NCBI GenBank assembly: GCA_016208345.1
Contig: JACQYG010000129.1
Location: 1 to 20,708, forward strand
DNA length: 20,708 nt
Source of the DNA: Chloroflexota bacterium
GTDB lineage: Bacteria > Chloroflexota > DTOL01 > JACQYG01
Direction: 5' to 3'
Position 1 is the first letter of the stretch, and each line of letters starts with the position of its first letter. The translations under genes and the position numbers were made by a program. A model generated the notes under the pieces. It was not told the DNA's origin and made no database searches. It saw only the letters and a program-made list of their open reading frames with translations. Positions 7,848 to 15,316 of this stretch are shown here, one piece after another.

Positions 7848-8816
7848 ATGTACAACGCCATCACCGACGTGGCCGGCCTGAAGGTAGGCCACTATACCGA
7901 CCTGGAGGCGGCCACCGGCTGTACGGTGATCCTCTGTGAGGCCGGGGCCATGGGTGGAGTGGACGTGCGGGGGGCGGCGCCGGGGACCCGGGAGACCGAC
8001 CTGATGCGTCCCATGCACCTGGTGGACCGGGTCCACGCTATCGTCCTCACCGGAGGAAGCGCCTTTGGGCTAGAGGCAGCCAGCGGGGCCATGAGGTACC
8101 TGGAGGAGAGGGGTTACGGCTTCGATGCCAAAGTGGCAAGGGTTCCCATAGTTGCGGCGGCGGTGCTCTTTGACCTGACCATCGGCCAGGCCCGGGTGCG
8201 GCCCGATGCCGAGGCGGGCTACCAGGCCTGCCGGCAAGCCAGCCCTGGTCCGGTAGCGGAGGGCAACGTGGGTGCCGGTACCGGGGCCAGCGTGGGCAAA
8301 CTTCTGGGCCCCAAATTCGCCACCAAGAGCGGCCTGGGCACGGCCAGCCAGGCAATCGGCAAGGGGATCACGGTGGGGGCCATCGTGGCCGTGAATGCCT
8401 TTGGGGACGTGGTGGACCCCCGGACCGGCCAGATCGTCGCTGGGACACGGCGGCCGGTGGTGGGCGGCTTCGCCAATACCCTGGAGTCGATGAAGGGCGG
8501 CCTGGGGCAGACCATCCTGGCCTTCGCCAATACCACCATCGGCGTGGTGGCCACCGATGCCTACCTGACCAAGGAGCAGGTTAACAAGGTAGCCCAGATG
8601 GCCCACGATGGCCTGGCCATGACCATCCGGCCCGTACATACCATGTTCGACGGCGATACCATCTTTGCCCTGGCCACTGGCAAGGAGAGGAGGAAGGGTC
8701 CCGACGTGAGCGTGATCGGTGCAGTGGCCGCCGATGTTATGGCCCAGGCGGTGCTGCGGGCGGTCACTCAAGCCCAGGGGCTTTGTGGCCTTCCCGCGGC
8801 CAGGGACTTGAAATAG
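7848..8816 (+). CDS. P1-family self-processing peptidase/amidohydrolase (DmpA/NylC-like)
   Basis: The 322-residue protein belongs to the Ntn-fold P1 family, whose members (DmpA, BapA, NylC) cut themselves and use the new N-terminal Ser or Thr as nucleophile. It opens with ITDVAGLKVGHYTD and carries VLTGGSAFGLEAASG, GNVGAGTGASVGK and VGAIVAVNAFGDVVDP, all family hallmarks. ANTTIGVVATDA contains the likely NylC-like cleavage point Asn228/Thr229, giving subunits of about 228 and 94 residues. AAGGAG lies six bases before the ATG. It sits between ecfT (194 bases before) and the S component (17 bases after), suggesting it processes the imported compound or a precursor. The substrate is unknown; amides with beta-alanine, D-amino acids or 6-aminohexanoate are known for relatives. 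Confidence 0.9.
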   Translation: MYNAITDVAGLKVGHYTDLEAATGCTVILCEAGAMGGVDVRGAAPGTRETDLMRPMHLVDRVHAIVLTGGSAFGLEAASGAMRYLEERGYGFDAKVARVPIVAAAVLFDLTIGQARVRPDAEAGYQACRQASPGPVAEGNVGAGTGASVGKLLGPKFATKSGLGTASQAIGKGITVGAIVAVNAFGDVVDPRTGQIVAGTRRPVVGGFANTLESMKGGLGQTILAFANTTIGVVATDAYLTKEQVNKVAQMAHDGLAMTIRPVHTMFDGDTIFALATGKERRKGPDVSVIGAVAADVMAQAVLRAVTQAQGLCGLPAARDLK

Positions 8817-8833
8817 CAAGGGAGGCAGGGATT

Positions 8834-9376
8834 ATGGGCACGCAGTTCACTGTGCGGCGGATTGTCATCGCGGGGGTGCTGGCGGCCATTGCCATTCTCT
8901 TAGGCGTCACCAGGTTGGGCTTCATACCCGTTCCAACGCCGGCGGGCAATGCCACAATCATGCACGTGCCAGCGATCATCGGTGGGATCATGGAGGGCTG
9001 GCTGGTAGGCTGGATCATCGGCACTATCTTTGGGATCTTCAGCTTCCTGCAAGCCACAGTACCGTTGTTCAAGGATCCCTTCGTGGCCATCCTCCCCCGC
9101 ATGTTCATCGGCATCACCGCCTATTTCACCTATGCAGGCCTGAAAAACTTCAATGAGTCAGGTGCTCTGATCATCGCTGCGGCCATCGGCACCCTGACCA
9201 ATACCGTGCTGGTGCTGGGCATGGCCGTGGTCCGGGGCTACATGGCTCCGAGTGTGGCCGTGGGCGTAGGAATCACCCATGGCCTGCCCGAGATCGTGGT
9301 AGCCGCCCTGATCACCTGGGCAGTGGTGGTGGCGTGGAAGAGGATAAAGACTGGCAGGGACAAGGCCAGGATCTGA
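8834..9376 (+). CDS. ECF transporter S component (substrate-binding membrane protein)
   Basis: The 180-residue protein has about six membrane helices and the ECF S-component pattern: a basic N-terminus, helix 1 (IVIAGVLAAIAILLGVTRLGFIPVP), then NATIMHVPAIIGGIMEGWLVGWIIGTIFGI, and LPRMFIGITAYFTY further on. ATG 8834 is chosen for AGGGAGG eight bases upstream; the frame runs back to 8783 but overlaps the P1 gene. It completes the A1-A2-T-S set. The sequence resembles the group containing folate- and pantothenate-type S components, but I cannot assign the vitamin. Confidence 0.85.
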   Translation: MGTQFTVRRIVIAGVLAAIAILLGVTRLGFIPVPTPAGNATIMHVPAIIGGIMEGWLVGWIIGTIFGIFSFLQATVPLFKDPFVAILPRMFIGITAYFTYAGLKNFNESGALIIAAAIGTLTNTVLVLGMAVVRGYMAPSVAVGVGITHGLPEIVVAALITWAVVVAWKRIKTGRDKARI

Positions 9377-9405
9377 GTAGGGGCGCAATTGAATTGCGTC
9401 CCTAC
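9377..9405. repeat. Intergenic palindrome after the ECF operon
   Basis: GTAGGG-g-CGCAATT (9377-9390) is complementary to AATTGCG-t-CCCTAC (9392-9405): 14 pairs with one G-T around a single base. It begins directly after the S-component TGA. Similar GTAGGGGC...GCCCCTAC palindromes recur between genes in Chloroflexota as I remember it, so this is probably one copy of a dispersed repeat. With no T run it is a weak terminator at best, but it may protect the transcript 3' end. Confidence 0.7.
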
Positions 9406-9533
9406 GGGCTGGCCGAGCCCGCCGAGAGCCGGTTTTTCTGTGGGCGTGATGGGGCTTTCCGCGCAGCGGGGATAAGGGCTGGCAGACCATTCGCCTCCAC
9501 ACGGTGAAAGCAACGGTATCCTTTGCTGTTAGC

Positions 9534-9562
9534 TTGTATTGTACCAGGAACAGGTATATAAT
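9534..9562 (+). promoter_or_regulatory. Promoter of the nfeD-SPFH operon
   Basis: TTGTAT (9534-9539), a 17-base spacer and a perfect TATAAT (9557-9562) predict a start near 9569, about 50 bases before the ATG. Confidence 0.7.
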
Positions 9563-9617
9563 AGTATCTGGCTGGTGTTTGCGCGCTGGCGCTCTGCTCA
9601 ACGGAGAGGATAGCAGC

Positions 9618-10937
9618 ATGCGGCGCAAGGTGGCAGTGGTGCTCTTGTTCATCCTGGCCTGGTTGTTGGGTGGTACCCTGGCGGCCTCAGCCTGGGCCCA
9701 GGACGGCGGCCACGTCACCCTGCTCACGGTCAAGGGCGCCATTGATCCTTTGATAGGGCAGTACGTGGGTCGGGGTATTGACCACGCTGCCAGTGATGGC
9801 TCGGCTTGCGTGGTCATCCAGTTGGATACGCCCGGGGGCAATGTCACCTCCATGCGCAACGTTGTGCAGCGGATCCTGCTCTCCCCGGTCCCGGTCATCG
9901 TTTATGTGGCGCCCTACGGCGCCCGGGCTGGCTCGGCCGGGGTTTTCATCACCTATGCCGCCCACGTGGCCGCTATGGCCCCCACCACCAACATCGGTGC
10001 CGCCCACCCGGTGGGTGGGGGTGGCGAGGATATCCCGGCCACCTTGAGTGACAAGATCACCAATGATGCCTCCGCCTACATCCGTAGCATCGCCGAGCGC
10101 CGGGGCCGCAACGCCACCTGGGCCGAGGAGGCCGTGCGCAAGAGCGTGTCCATCACCGAGCGGGAGGCCCTGGAGGCCAAGGTCATTGACCTCATTGCCA
10201 ACGACCTGAACGAGCTATTGGAGAAGGTCGATGGGCGCCGGGTCAATACCGCGGTCGGCGATGTGGTACTTAAAACCAAGGGCTTGCCGGCACGCGAATT
10301 CCCCATGAGCCTGCCGGAGGGGTTCCTGCACGTCCTAATAGACCCTAACATCGCTTATCTCCTTTTCACCGTGGGCATCTGGGCCATCGTTGCCGAGTTC
10401 TATAACCCTGGTTCTCTCCTGCCCGGAATTACCGGGGTCATCTGCTTGATCCTGGCCTTCGTAGCTTTCGAAAGCCTGCCCATTAACTGGGGAGGGGTGG
10501 CCCTGGTCGTCCTGGCCGTAGTCCTTTTCATCGTAGATGTGAAGGCACCCACCCATGGCGTCTTGACCGCCGGTGGCGTGATCTCGTTCATCCTGGGCTC
10601 CCTTTTACTCTTCAGCCCATTCTCTCCCACTACCCCATTGGTGCCCCGGGTGTACGTGAACCCCTGGATTGTCTTCGGGATGGCGGGGCTCTTCACCGTC
10701 TTTTTCCTGTTCGCCGTGTCCGCGGGAATCCGGGCCCAGCGGGTTAAATTGTCCATGGGCCCCCAGGCCCTGGTGGGCCGCACCGGCGTGGCCACCTCGG
10801 AGATCAACCCGGTGGGCACGGTTCAGGTGGCCAGCGAGTCTTGGACCGCCATCGCTGACGACTACATCGAGAGCGGTGCCCCGGTGCAGGTGGTAGACAT
10901 GGAGGGTGTGCGCCTTCGCGTGCGCAAGGTACCATAA
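9618..10937 (+). CDS. Long-form NfeD membrane serine protease (ClpP-like domain + NfeD OB domain)
   Basis: This 439-residue protein has a signal peptide (about 1-27, ending ASAWA), then a ClpP/SppA-like protease domain. LDTPGG..TSMRNVVQ leads to GARAGSAG with the likely nucleophile Ser106, and Lys146 in SDKITND would be its partner, a spacing close to Ser97/Lys138 of the archaeal stomatin-specific protease PH1510. Four or five membrane helices (about 240-380) follow, then a C-terminal OB-fold (LVGRTGVATSEI...VRLRVRKV). ATG 9618 has GGAGAGGA seven bases upstream. The SPFH gene 58 bases downstream is the expected partner. Relatives cut stomatin C-termini, so membrane-domain quality control is the probable role. 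Confidence 0.92.
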   Translation: MRRKVAVVLLFILAWLLGGTLAASAWAQDGGHVTLLTVKGAIDPLIGQYVGRGIDHAASDGSACVVIQLDTPGGNVTSMRNVVQRILLSPVPVIVYVAPYGARAGSAGVFITYAAHVAAMAPTTNIGAAHPVGGGGEDIPATLSDKITNDASAYIRSIAERRGRNATWAEEAVRKSVSITEREALEAKVIDLIANDLNELLEKVDGRRVNTAVGDVVLKTKGLPAREFPMSLPEGFLHVLIDPNIAYLLFTVGIWAIVAEFYNPGSLLPGITGVICLILAFVAFESLPINWGGVALVVLAVVLFIVDVKAPTHGVLTAGGVISFILGSLLLFSPFSPTTPLVPRVYVNPWIVFGMAGLFTVFFLFAVSAGIRAQRVKLSMGPQALVGRTGVATSEINPVGTVQVASESWTAIADDYIESGAPVQVVDMEGVRLRVRKVP

Positions 10938-10995
10938 ATGGCGTGTAAGGGAAACCCTTGAGGCCTCTGGTCAACTCACCAACTGGAGGTGTCCC

Positions 10996-11871
10996 ATGGA
11001 GGTAACCGTCTTCGCTATCGTGCTGGTGGTGATCCTGTTCATCATCCTGGTGGTCATGGCGCTTAAGATCGTCCGGGAATACCAGCGCCTGGTGGTCTTT
11101 CGCCTGGGGCGGTGCATCGGCCAAAGGGGACCGGGCATCGTGATCCTGATCCCCATCGTCGACCAGGCGGTTTGGGTGGATCTGCGGGAGCAGTACCTGG
11201 AGATACCCCACCAGACCTGCATCACCAAGGATAACGCCCCCATCTCCATTGACTTCCTGATCTACTGGAAGGTGGTGGAGCCGGTGCTCAGCGTGGTCCA
11301 GGTTCGCAACTTCGCTGGGGCCTCCCAGGGCTTGGCCACCACCACCCTGCGGGCGGTCATCGGCGATATCAGCCTGGACGATGTGCTGGCCAGACGGGAG
11401 CACATCAACCAGGTGCTGCGGGTGAAGCTGGACGAGGTCACCGAGCGTTGGGGGGTCAAGGTCACGGCGGTGGAGATCCGGGAGATATTACCGCCACGGG
11501 AGGTCCAGGAGGCCATGAACCGGCAGATGGCTGCCGAGCGTAACCGAAGGGCCATGGTCACTGAGGCCGACGGCAAGCGGGAGGCTGCCATCAAGGTGGC
11601 CGAGGGCGAGAAGCAGTCGGCGATCTTGCGGGCGGAGGGTGACCGCCAGGCGGCGATACTGCGAGCCGAGGGCTTCTCCCTGGCCCTGGACAAGATCTTC
11701 GCTATAGCCAAGACGGTGGACGCCAAGACTATGACCCTTCAGTATTTTGAGGCACTGAAGTCCCTGGGGACGGGGGCTTCTACCAAGTTCATCTTTCCCA
11801 TGGAGTTCGGCAAGTTCTTGAAGCCCCTGGTGGGCTACGCCGAGGAGGCGGTGGAGGGAGAAAAGAAATAA
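10996..11871 (+). CDS. SPFH/band-7 protein (slipin/stomatin-like)
   Basis: The 291-residue membrane-anchored scaffold has one N-terminal helix (about 5-25), a band-7 domain beginning REYQRLVVFRLGR and containing TKDNAPISIDFLIYW and GVKVTAVEIREILPP, then a charged Ala/Glu coiled coil with repeated ILRAEGDRQAA units (about 190-240). A C-terminal hydrophobic region contains FIFPMEF, the kind of segment cut by NfeD-type proteases in the PH1510/PH1511 pair. ATG 10996 has GGAGGT five bases upstream. Expected to oligomerise in the membrane with the NfeD protein. Confidence 0.92.
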   Translation: MEVTVFAIVLVVILFIILVVMALKIVREYQRLVVFRLGRCIGQRGPGIVILIPIVDQAVWVDLREQYLEIPHQTCITKDNAPISIDFLIYWKVVEPVLSVVQVRNFAGASQGLATTTLRAVIGDISLDDVLARREHINQVLRVKLDEVTERWGVKVTAVEIREILPPREVQEAMNRQMAAERNRRAMVTEADGKREAAIKVAEGEKQSAILRAEGDRQAAILRAEGFSLALDKIFAIAKTVDAKTMTLQYFEALKSLGTGASTKFIFPMEFGKFLKPLVGYAEEAVEGEKK

Positions 11872-11918
11872 TTCCTCGGCGACTGTTGGCACTGGTAGAT
11901 TAGGGTGGACCACCGGCA

Positions 11919-11954
11919 AAACAAAAAAGCCGAGTTATCTCGGCTTTTTTGTTT
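11919..11954. terminator. Bidirectional intrinsic terminator
   Basis: A perfect 16-bp stem (11919-11934 with 11939-11954) has the GCCGAG/CTCGGC core, a TTAT loop and A6/T6 tracts on both sides. It ends the SPFH transcript on the plus strand and the convergent zinc-ribbon gene on the minus strand. Confidence 0.92.
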
Positions 11955-11983
11955 CCACTTGCGTTCTAGCTAGTGGCCAAGAG

Positions 11984-12271
11984 TTATCTCTGGGCCTTGA
12001 CTTTTTCGAAGCAAGTGCTGCAGTAGACCGGCCGATCGCCTCGGGGGACGAAGGGAACCTGGGCGGGAGCCCCGCACTCGGAGCAGATGACTTCGTGCAT
12101 CTGCCTGGGCGCGTCGCCGTAGCGCTCCTGCCGACGGCGACCCCGGCAAGCAGGGCAGCGGCTGGGCTCGTTCATCAGGCCCCTCATGGCGAAGAATTCC
12201 TGCTCACCGGAGGTGAACACGAACTCCACCCCGCATTCCCGACACGTCAGTGTCTTGTCCGCGTAGCTCAT
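11984..12271 (-). CDS. Double zinc-ribbon protein
   Basis: This 95-residue protein has four CxxC knuckles: TCRECG and CPACRGRRR form one ribbon, CSECG and YCSTCF the second. The N-terminal DKTLTC..CGVEFVFTSGEQEFFA..G..NEP.RC pattern is the common bacterial 'probable zinc-ribbon' family (zf_Tbcl type). Start ATG 12271 is fixed by AAGGAGGT six bases upstream; the frame runs back to 12502, but that part is leader and promoter DNA. Function is unknown; nucleic-acid or ribosome binding is suggested by the basic linker RGRRRQERYG. Confidence 0.88.
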   Translation of the reverse strand: MSYADKTLTCRECGVEFVFTSGEQEFFAMRGLMNEPSRCPACRGRRRQERYGDAPRQMHEVICSECGAPAQVPFVPRGDRPVYCSTCFEKVKAQR

Positions 12272-12393
12272 CCAAAGACCTCCTTTTTGGGATGTTAGTT
12301 GGCCACTGTTTAGTCTTTGATTGAGCTGCGCGCGGGAATTGCAAGCACTTGAACCGTGACTCTCTTTGCCCGAACGAGCTAAGGCTAAACCTG

Positions 12394-12436
12394 TACCACC
12401 GCGTGGTATTATACACGACTTTGCCCCAAAATGCAA
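12394..12436 (-). promoter_or_regulatory. Promoter of the zinc-ribbon gene with operator-like palindrome
   Basis: On the minus strand TTGCAT (12436-12431), a 17-base spacer and TATAAT (12413-12408) form a near-consensus promoter. TACCAC-CGC-GTGGTA (12394-12408), a perfect 6-3-6 inverted repeat, covers the end of the -10 and the predicted start site (about 12401), a classic repressor position. It could instead form a hairpin at the 5' end of the RNA. The leader is about 130 bases. Confidence 0.65.
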
Positions 12437-12534
12437 GCTTTTCCTAAGATCTTCGCAGCGCTGGTCATTTTTGAGGCCTGAAGGCGCTCTGGTGTCCATC
12501 ACGCGTTGTCGGGGCTAGCGTTCAGGTGTTTCGG

Positions 12535-12563
12535 TTGCTATTTCCCGAAGCCTTTGGTACAAT
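12535..12563 (+). promoter_or_regulatory. Promoter of the aldolase gene
   Basis: TTGCTA (12535-12540), a 17-base spacer and TACAAT (12558-12563) predict a start near 12570. This leaves a leader of about 220 bases without a gene. It contains a hairpin TCGGCTT-TTCG-AAGCCGA (12668-12685) and a smaller one (GCGCT/AGCGC near 12747-12763). I could not match it to a known riboswitch. The rest of 12272-12534 holds only the divergent zinc-ribbon promoter and leader. Confidence 0.6.
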
Positions 12564-12791
12564 GCCGCTGCATTCCTATCAGCAAACCGCTTCCGTCGTT
12601 CCACTTATCGCATAGCGTGAGTTCTATTAGCTGGTATCGCTGATCGAGAATCGGACAGGGATCGAGATCGGCTTTTCGAAGCCGACTCGGTTGTGCTGGG
12701 CGGCAGGTACTGCTACGCTTGGTTGACTTCTCATTAGACGAGGTCGGCGCTCTGACCAGCGCTCTTGACATCAACGACAGGGAGGTTTTCC

Positions 12792-13697
12792 TTGAACAGA
12801 TCCAAGGTATCCCTGGCGGGGGCTTATTCGCCCATCCCCACGCCCTTCGGGCCGGACGGCCAGGTAGCCCATGACCAGCTTACCTCTAATCTCAGAAAAT
12901 GGTGTGAGACACCACTTGACGGCTTCGTGGTGTTGGGCTCCAATGGGGAGTACGTCTTTCTCAGCGACGAGGAGAAGCTGGCCGTCTGGGCCACTGCCCG
13001 CAAGGCCATACCCCAGGGCAAGCTCTTCATCGCCGGGACAGGGTGCGAGTCCACCCTGCACACCATCCAGCTCACCGCCCGGGCAGCGGAGCTGGGGGCT
13101 GATGCTGTCCTGGTGGTGACCCCCAACTATTACAAGTCCAGGATGGATGGCCCGGCCTTGGTGCACCACTACCGGGCCGTAGCTGAGGCATCGCCTATCC
13201 CGGTGATCGTCTATAACGTGCCGGCTTTCACCGGCATTGACCTGTCGGCTGAGGCCATCGCCATGGCGGCCGAGCACCCGAACGTCATCGGGGTCAAGGA
13301 GAGTTCCGGGAACCTGCCCAAGCTGGCCGACATCATCCGGCTCTCCCCACCGGGCTTCCAGGTGCTGGCGGGCTCCGCGAGTTTTCTATACCCAGCCGTG
13401 TGCGTGGGCGCAGTGGGGGGCGTCATGGCCCTGGCCAGCGCGGCTCCCGAGGCATGCGCGAAGCTATACCGACTCTGCAAAGAGGGGCAGCACGAGGAGG
13501 CCCGGAGGCTGCAACTGCAGCTCCTGGCTCCCAATGCCATAGTGACCTCCCGCTTTGGCGTGCCCGGCCTGAAGTATGCCCTGGACCTGGTGGGCTATTA
13601 TGGGGGCCTGCCCCGGCCGCCCCTCCTGCCGCTCTCCGAGGCGCAGCGGGAAGAGGTGCGACGGGTATTCCAGGAGGCGGGGCTCCTCCAGGCCTGA
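12792..13697 (+). CDS. DapA-family class I aldolase, HOGA1-like (4-hydroxy-2-oxoglutarate aldolase-like)
   Basis: This 301-residue TIM-barrel lyase has Schiff-base Lys169 in VIGVKESSGN, general-acid Tyr141 in PVIVYNVPAFTG, and the substrate loop GSNGEYVFLS. DapA proper has GTTGE; GSNGE, the following GTGCEST and the RFGVPGLKYALD end are what I remember of human HOGA1. A reaction splitting 4-hydroxy-2-oxoglutarate (or a similar 2-oxo acid) into pyruvate and an aldehyde is therefore likelier than lysine biosynthesis. TTG 12792 is chosen because AGGGAGG stands six bases upstream. No lysine genes are nearby; it is a single-gene unit facing moeA. Confidence 0.87.
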   Translation: MNRSKVSLAGAYSPIPTPFGPDGQVAHDQLTSNLRKWCETPLDGFVVLGSNGEYVFLSDEEKLAVWATARKAIPQGKLFIAGTGCESTLHTIQLTARAAELGADAVLVVTPNYYKSRMDGPALVHHYRAVAEASPIPVIVYNVPAFTGIDLSAEAIAMAAEHPNVIGVKESSGNLPKLADIIRLSPPGFQVLAGSASFLYPAVCVGAVGGVMALASAAPEACAKLYRLCKEGQHEEARRLQLQLLAPNAIVTSRFGVPGLKYALDLVGYYGGLPRPPLLPLSEAQREEVRRVFQEAGLLQA

Positions 13698-13790
13698 TGA
13701 CCCACGGCGCAATGGTTTAGAGGTCGGCCGCCGGGCTCGTTTCCCCACATACGCACAGCCTGGGTACCTTGCCTGGGCAGCCGGTAGGAC

Positions 13791-15053
13791 TCAGCTCTCT
13801 TCTGGCCAGTCCAGAAGCATCACGCGTACTTTTTCGCCTGGTGCCACTGACCGGGCATCCTCGGGGATGATGGCCAGCCCGTTGGCCTTGACCATGGAGG
13901 TGAGGATGCCAGAGCCCTGTTCGCCAGTGAGCCGGGCGACGTACTGGCCCTCGCGCCGGTCCAGCACGACCCTCAGATAATGCCGCCGGTCGTCCTTGCG
14001 TGGGATGGAGTCTTGGAAGACCGCCTCCACCTCTGGCTTATTGAACCGGGTCTTCCCCTGCATCTTCAAGAGGGCCGGGCGCACAAACAACTCGAAGGCC
14101 ACAGCAGTGGAGACCGGGTTCCCCGGCAGCCCCAGATGGGGCACCCCCTGGATGTGGCCGAAGGCCAGGGGCTTGCCCGGCTTCATGCGCACGCGCCAGA
14201 ACCTGATCTCCCCCTCTGCCGCCAGGACCTGCTTAACTACATCGAAGTCGCCTACGGACACCCCACCGGAGGTGATGATAAGGTCTGCGCCGTTCTCCAG
14301 GCCATCCTTGATCTTGCGGCTCAGATCCTCGTGGCTGTCCCGGGCGATGCCCAGCATCAGCGGGATCCCGCCGTAACGCAGTACCCCGGCTGCCACGGTG
14401 TAGTTGTTGCTGTTCCGGATCTGGCCCGGTCCGGGCCTCTGATTTATTTCCACCAGTTCGTCCCCGGTAGCGATGATAGCCACCCGAGGCCGGCGGTGCA
14501 CCTGGACGCGAGAGCGTCCGACCGAGGACAAGAGCCCTATCTCCGGTGGACGCACCACCGTGCCTAGCGCCAGGATCCTCTCGCCCTCCCTCAAATCCTC
14601 CCCGGCCCTTCGGATGTTAGCCCCCAGCTTGGCGGCTTTGAAGATCTTCACCCATCTTCCGCCTCCCTGGCTGGTAGGCAGTCCGGCGAAACCAACCTGG
14701 GCCTCGTCGGTCTCCTCGAATGGTACCACGGCGTCGGCACCGGGCGGTATGGGCGCCCCGGTCATGATGCGGATGGCGGTGCCGCTATGAACCGAGACAT
14801 CGGTAGTATATCCGGCGGCCAGGTCGAAGATCACCTGAAGGCTCACCGGGTTGCTCCGGTCCGCCCCGAAGGTATCCGCCGCTCGGACAGCATAGCCATC
14901 CATTGCGGTGTTGTCCAGGGGCGGCACGTTCATGTCCGAGTACACGTCCTCGGCCAGCACCCGGTCCAGGGCCTCGAAGATGCCGACATCCACCACCTCC
15001 AGGACGCTGACCAGCTCCAGGATGCGTTCCCGAGCCTCTTCCACTGAGATCAT
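13791..15053 (-). CDS. moeA: Molybdopterin molybdotransferase MoeA
   Basis: The enzyme inserts molybdate into adenylylated molybdopterin in the last step of Moco synthesis. At 420 residues it has normal MoeA length. It starts MISVEEARERIL and has NTAMDGYAV with Asp52 (matching the catalytic Asp59 of E. coli), GADAVVPFE, ATGDEL, the MoCF motif TSGGVSVGDFD, RMKPGKPLAFG and GLPGNPVS, and a C-terminal domain IV. ATG 15053 has CAGGAG six bases upstream. A GTG at 15074 has AGAGGAG five bases upstream and would add seven residues; both are plausible. No other Moco gene is nearby. It converges on the aldolase with only about 90 bases between and no clear terminator. Confidence 0.94.
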   Translation of the reverse strand: MISVEEARERILELVSVLEVVDVGIFEALDRVLAEDVYSDMNVPPLDNTAMDGYAVRAADTFGADRSNPVSLQVIFDLAAGYTTDVSVHSGTAIRIMTGAPIPPGADAVVPFEETDEAQVGFAGLPTSQGGGRWVKIFKAAKLGANIRRAGEDLREGERILALGTVVRPPEIGLLSSVGRSRVQVHRRPRVAIIATGDELVEINQRPGPGQIRNSNNYTVAAGVLRYGGIPLMLGIARDSHEDLSRKIKDGLENGADLIITSGGVSVGDFDVVKQVLAAEGEIRFWRVRMKPGKPLAFGHIQGVPHLGLPGNPVSTAVAFELFVRPALLKMQGKTRFNKPEVEAVFQDSIPRKDDRRHYLRVVLDRREGQYVARLTGEQGSGILTSMVKANGLAIIPEDARSVAPGEKVRVMLLDWPEES

Positions 15054-15103
15054 GGTATACTCCTGCTCGTACACCGGTTCTCCTCTGAAAATAACATTAG
15101 CAG

Positions 15104-15126
15104 TTGGAGTGCAGCCTTCAGGCTGC
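15104..15126. repeat. Outer hairpin repeat, left copy
   Basis: TTGGAGT is followed by the hairpin GCAGCCT-tc-AGGCTGC (15111-15126). Its reversed counterpart stands at 15317-15339, making an outer inverted pair of about 22 bases. Differences between copies are compensatory within each hairpin (GCAGCC/GGCTGC against ACAGGC/GCCTGT), as if the structure is what is conserved. Confidence 0.65.
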
Positions 15127-15197
15127 CCGTGTCAGAAATCATCGCCCTCCAGGTAATCAATAACCGGCTAACGTTGCAGCAATCCGGCAGGCGTTAA

Positions 15198-15314
15198 GAG
15201 CCCATCCTAAAAGTCAATTCTGCGGTAAAATGGTGTCCCGCAGAGACTCCCGGAGACTCCGAGTCTCCGGGAGTCTTTAGAGGGAGTTTTTCGATTAATT
15301 GTTAGGATAGGCTC
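15198..15314. mobile_element. MITE-like element with terminal inverted repeats and TAA duplication
   Basis: GAGCCCATCCTAA (15198-15210) is the inverse of TTAGGATAGGCTC (15302-15314) with one mismatch. The 117-bp element is flanked by TAA on both sides (15195-15197 and 15315-15317), a fitting 3-bp target duplication. It has no transposase ORF, only the long central palindrome. A 3-bp TNA-type duplication is known for some IS5-family groups, so a non-autonomous IS5-type relic is plausible but unproven. Confidence 0.6.
15244..15276. repeat. Perfect 16-bp palindrome inside the MITE-like element
   Basis: AGACTCCCGGAGACTC (15244-15259) is exactly complementary to GAGTCTCCGGGAGTCT (15261-15276) around a single C. 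Within each arm GACTCC is itself near-repeated (GACTCCCGGAGACTCC), so the arms are also internally repetitive. Confidence 0.85.
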
Positions 15315-15316
15315 TA

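Noticed and set aside
12272..12502. N-terminal extension of the zinc-ribbon protein in the same frame.
   Set aside because: The region holds the promoter, palindrome and leader, and a strong SD marks the start at 12271.
12538..12774. A 78-codon minus-strand ORF upstream of the aldolase.
   Set aside because: It lies over the plus-strand promoter and leader, with no SD or recognisable domain.
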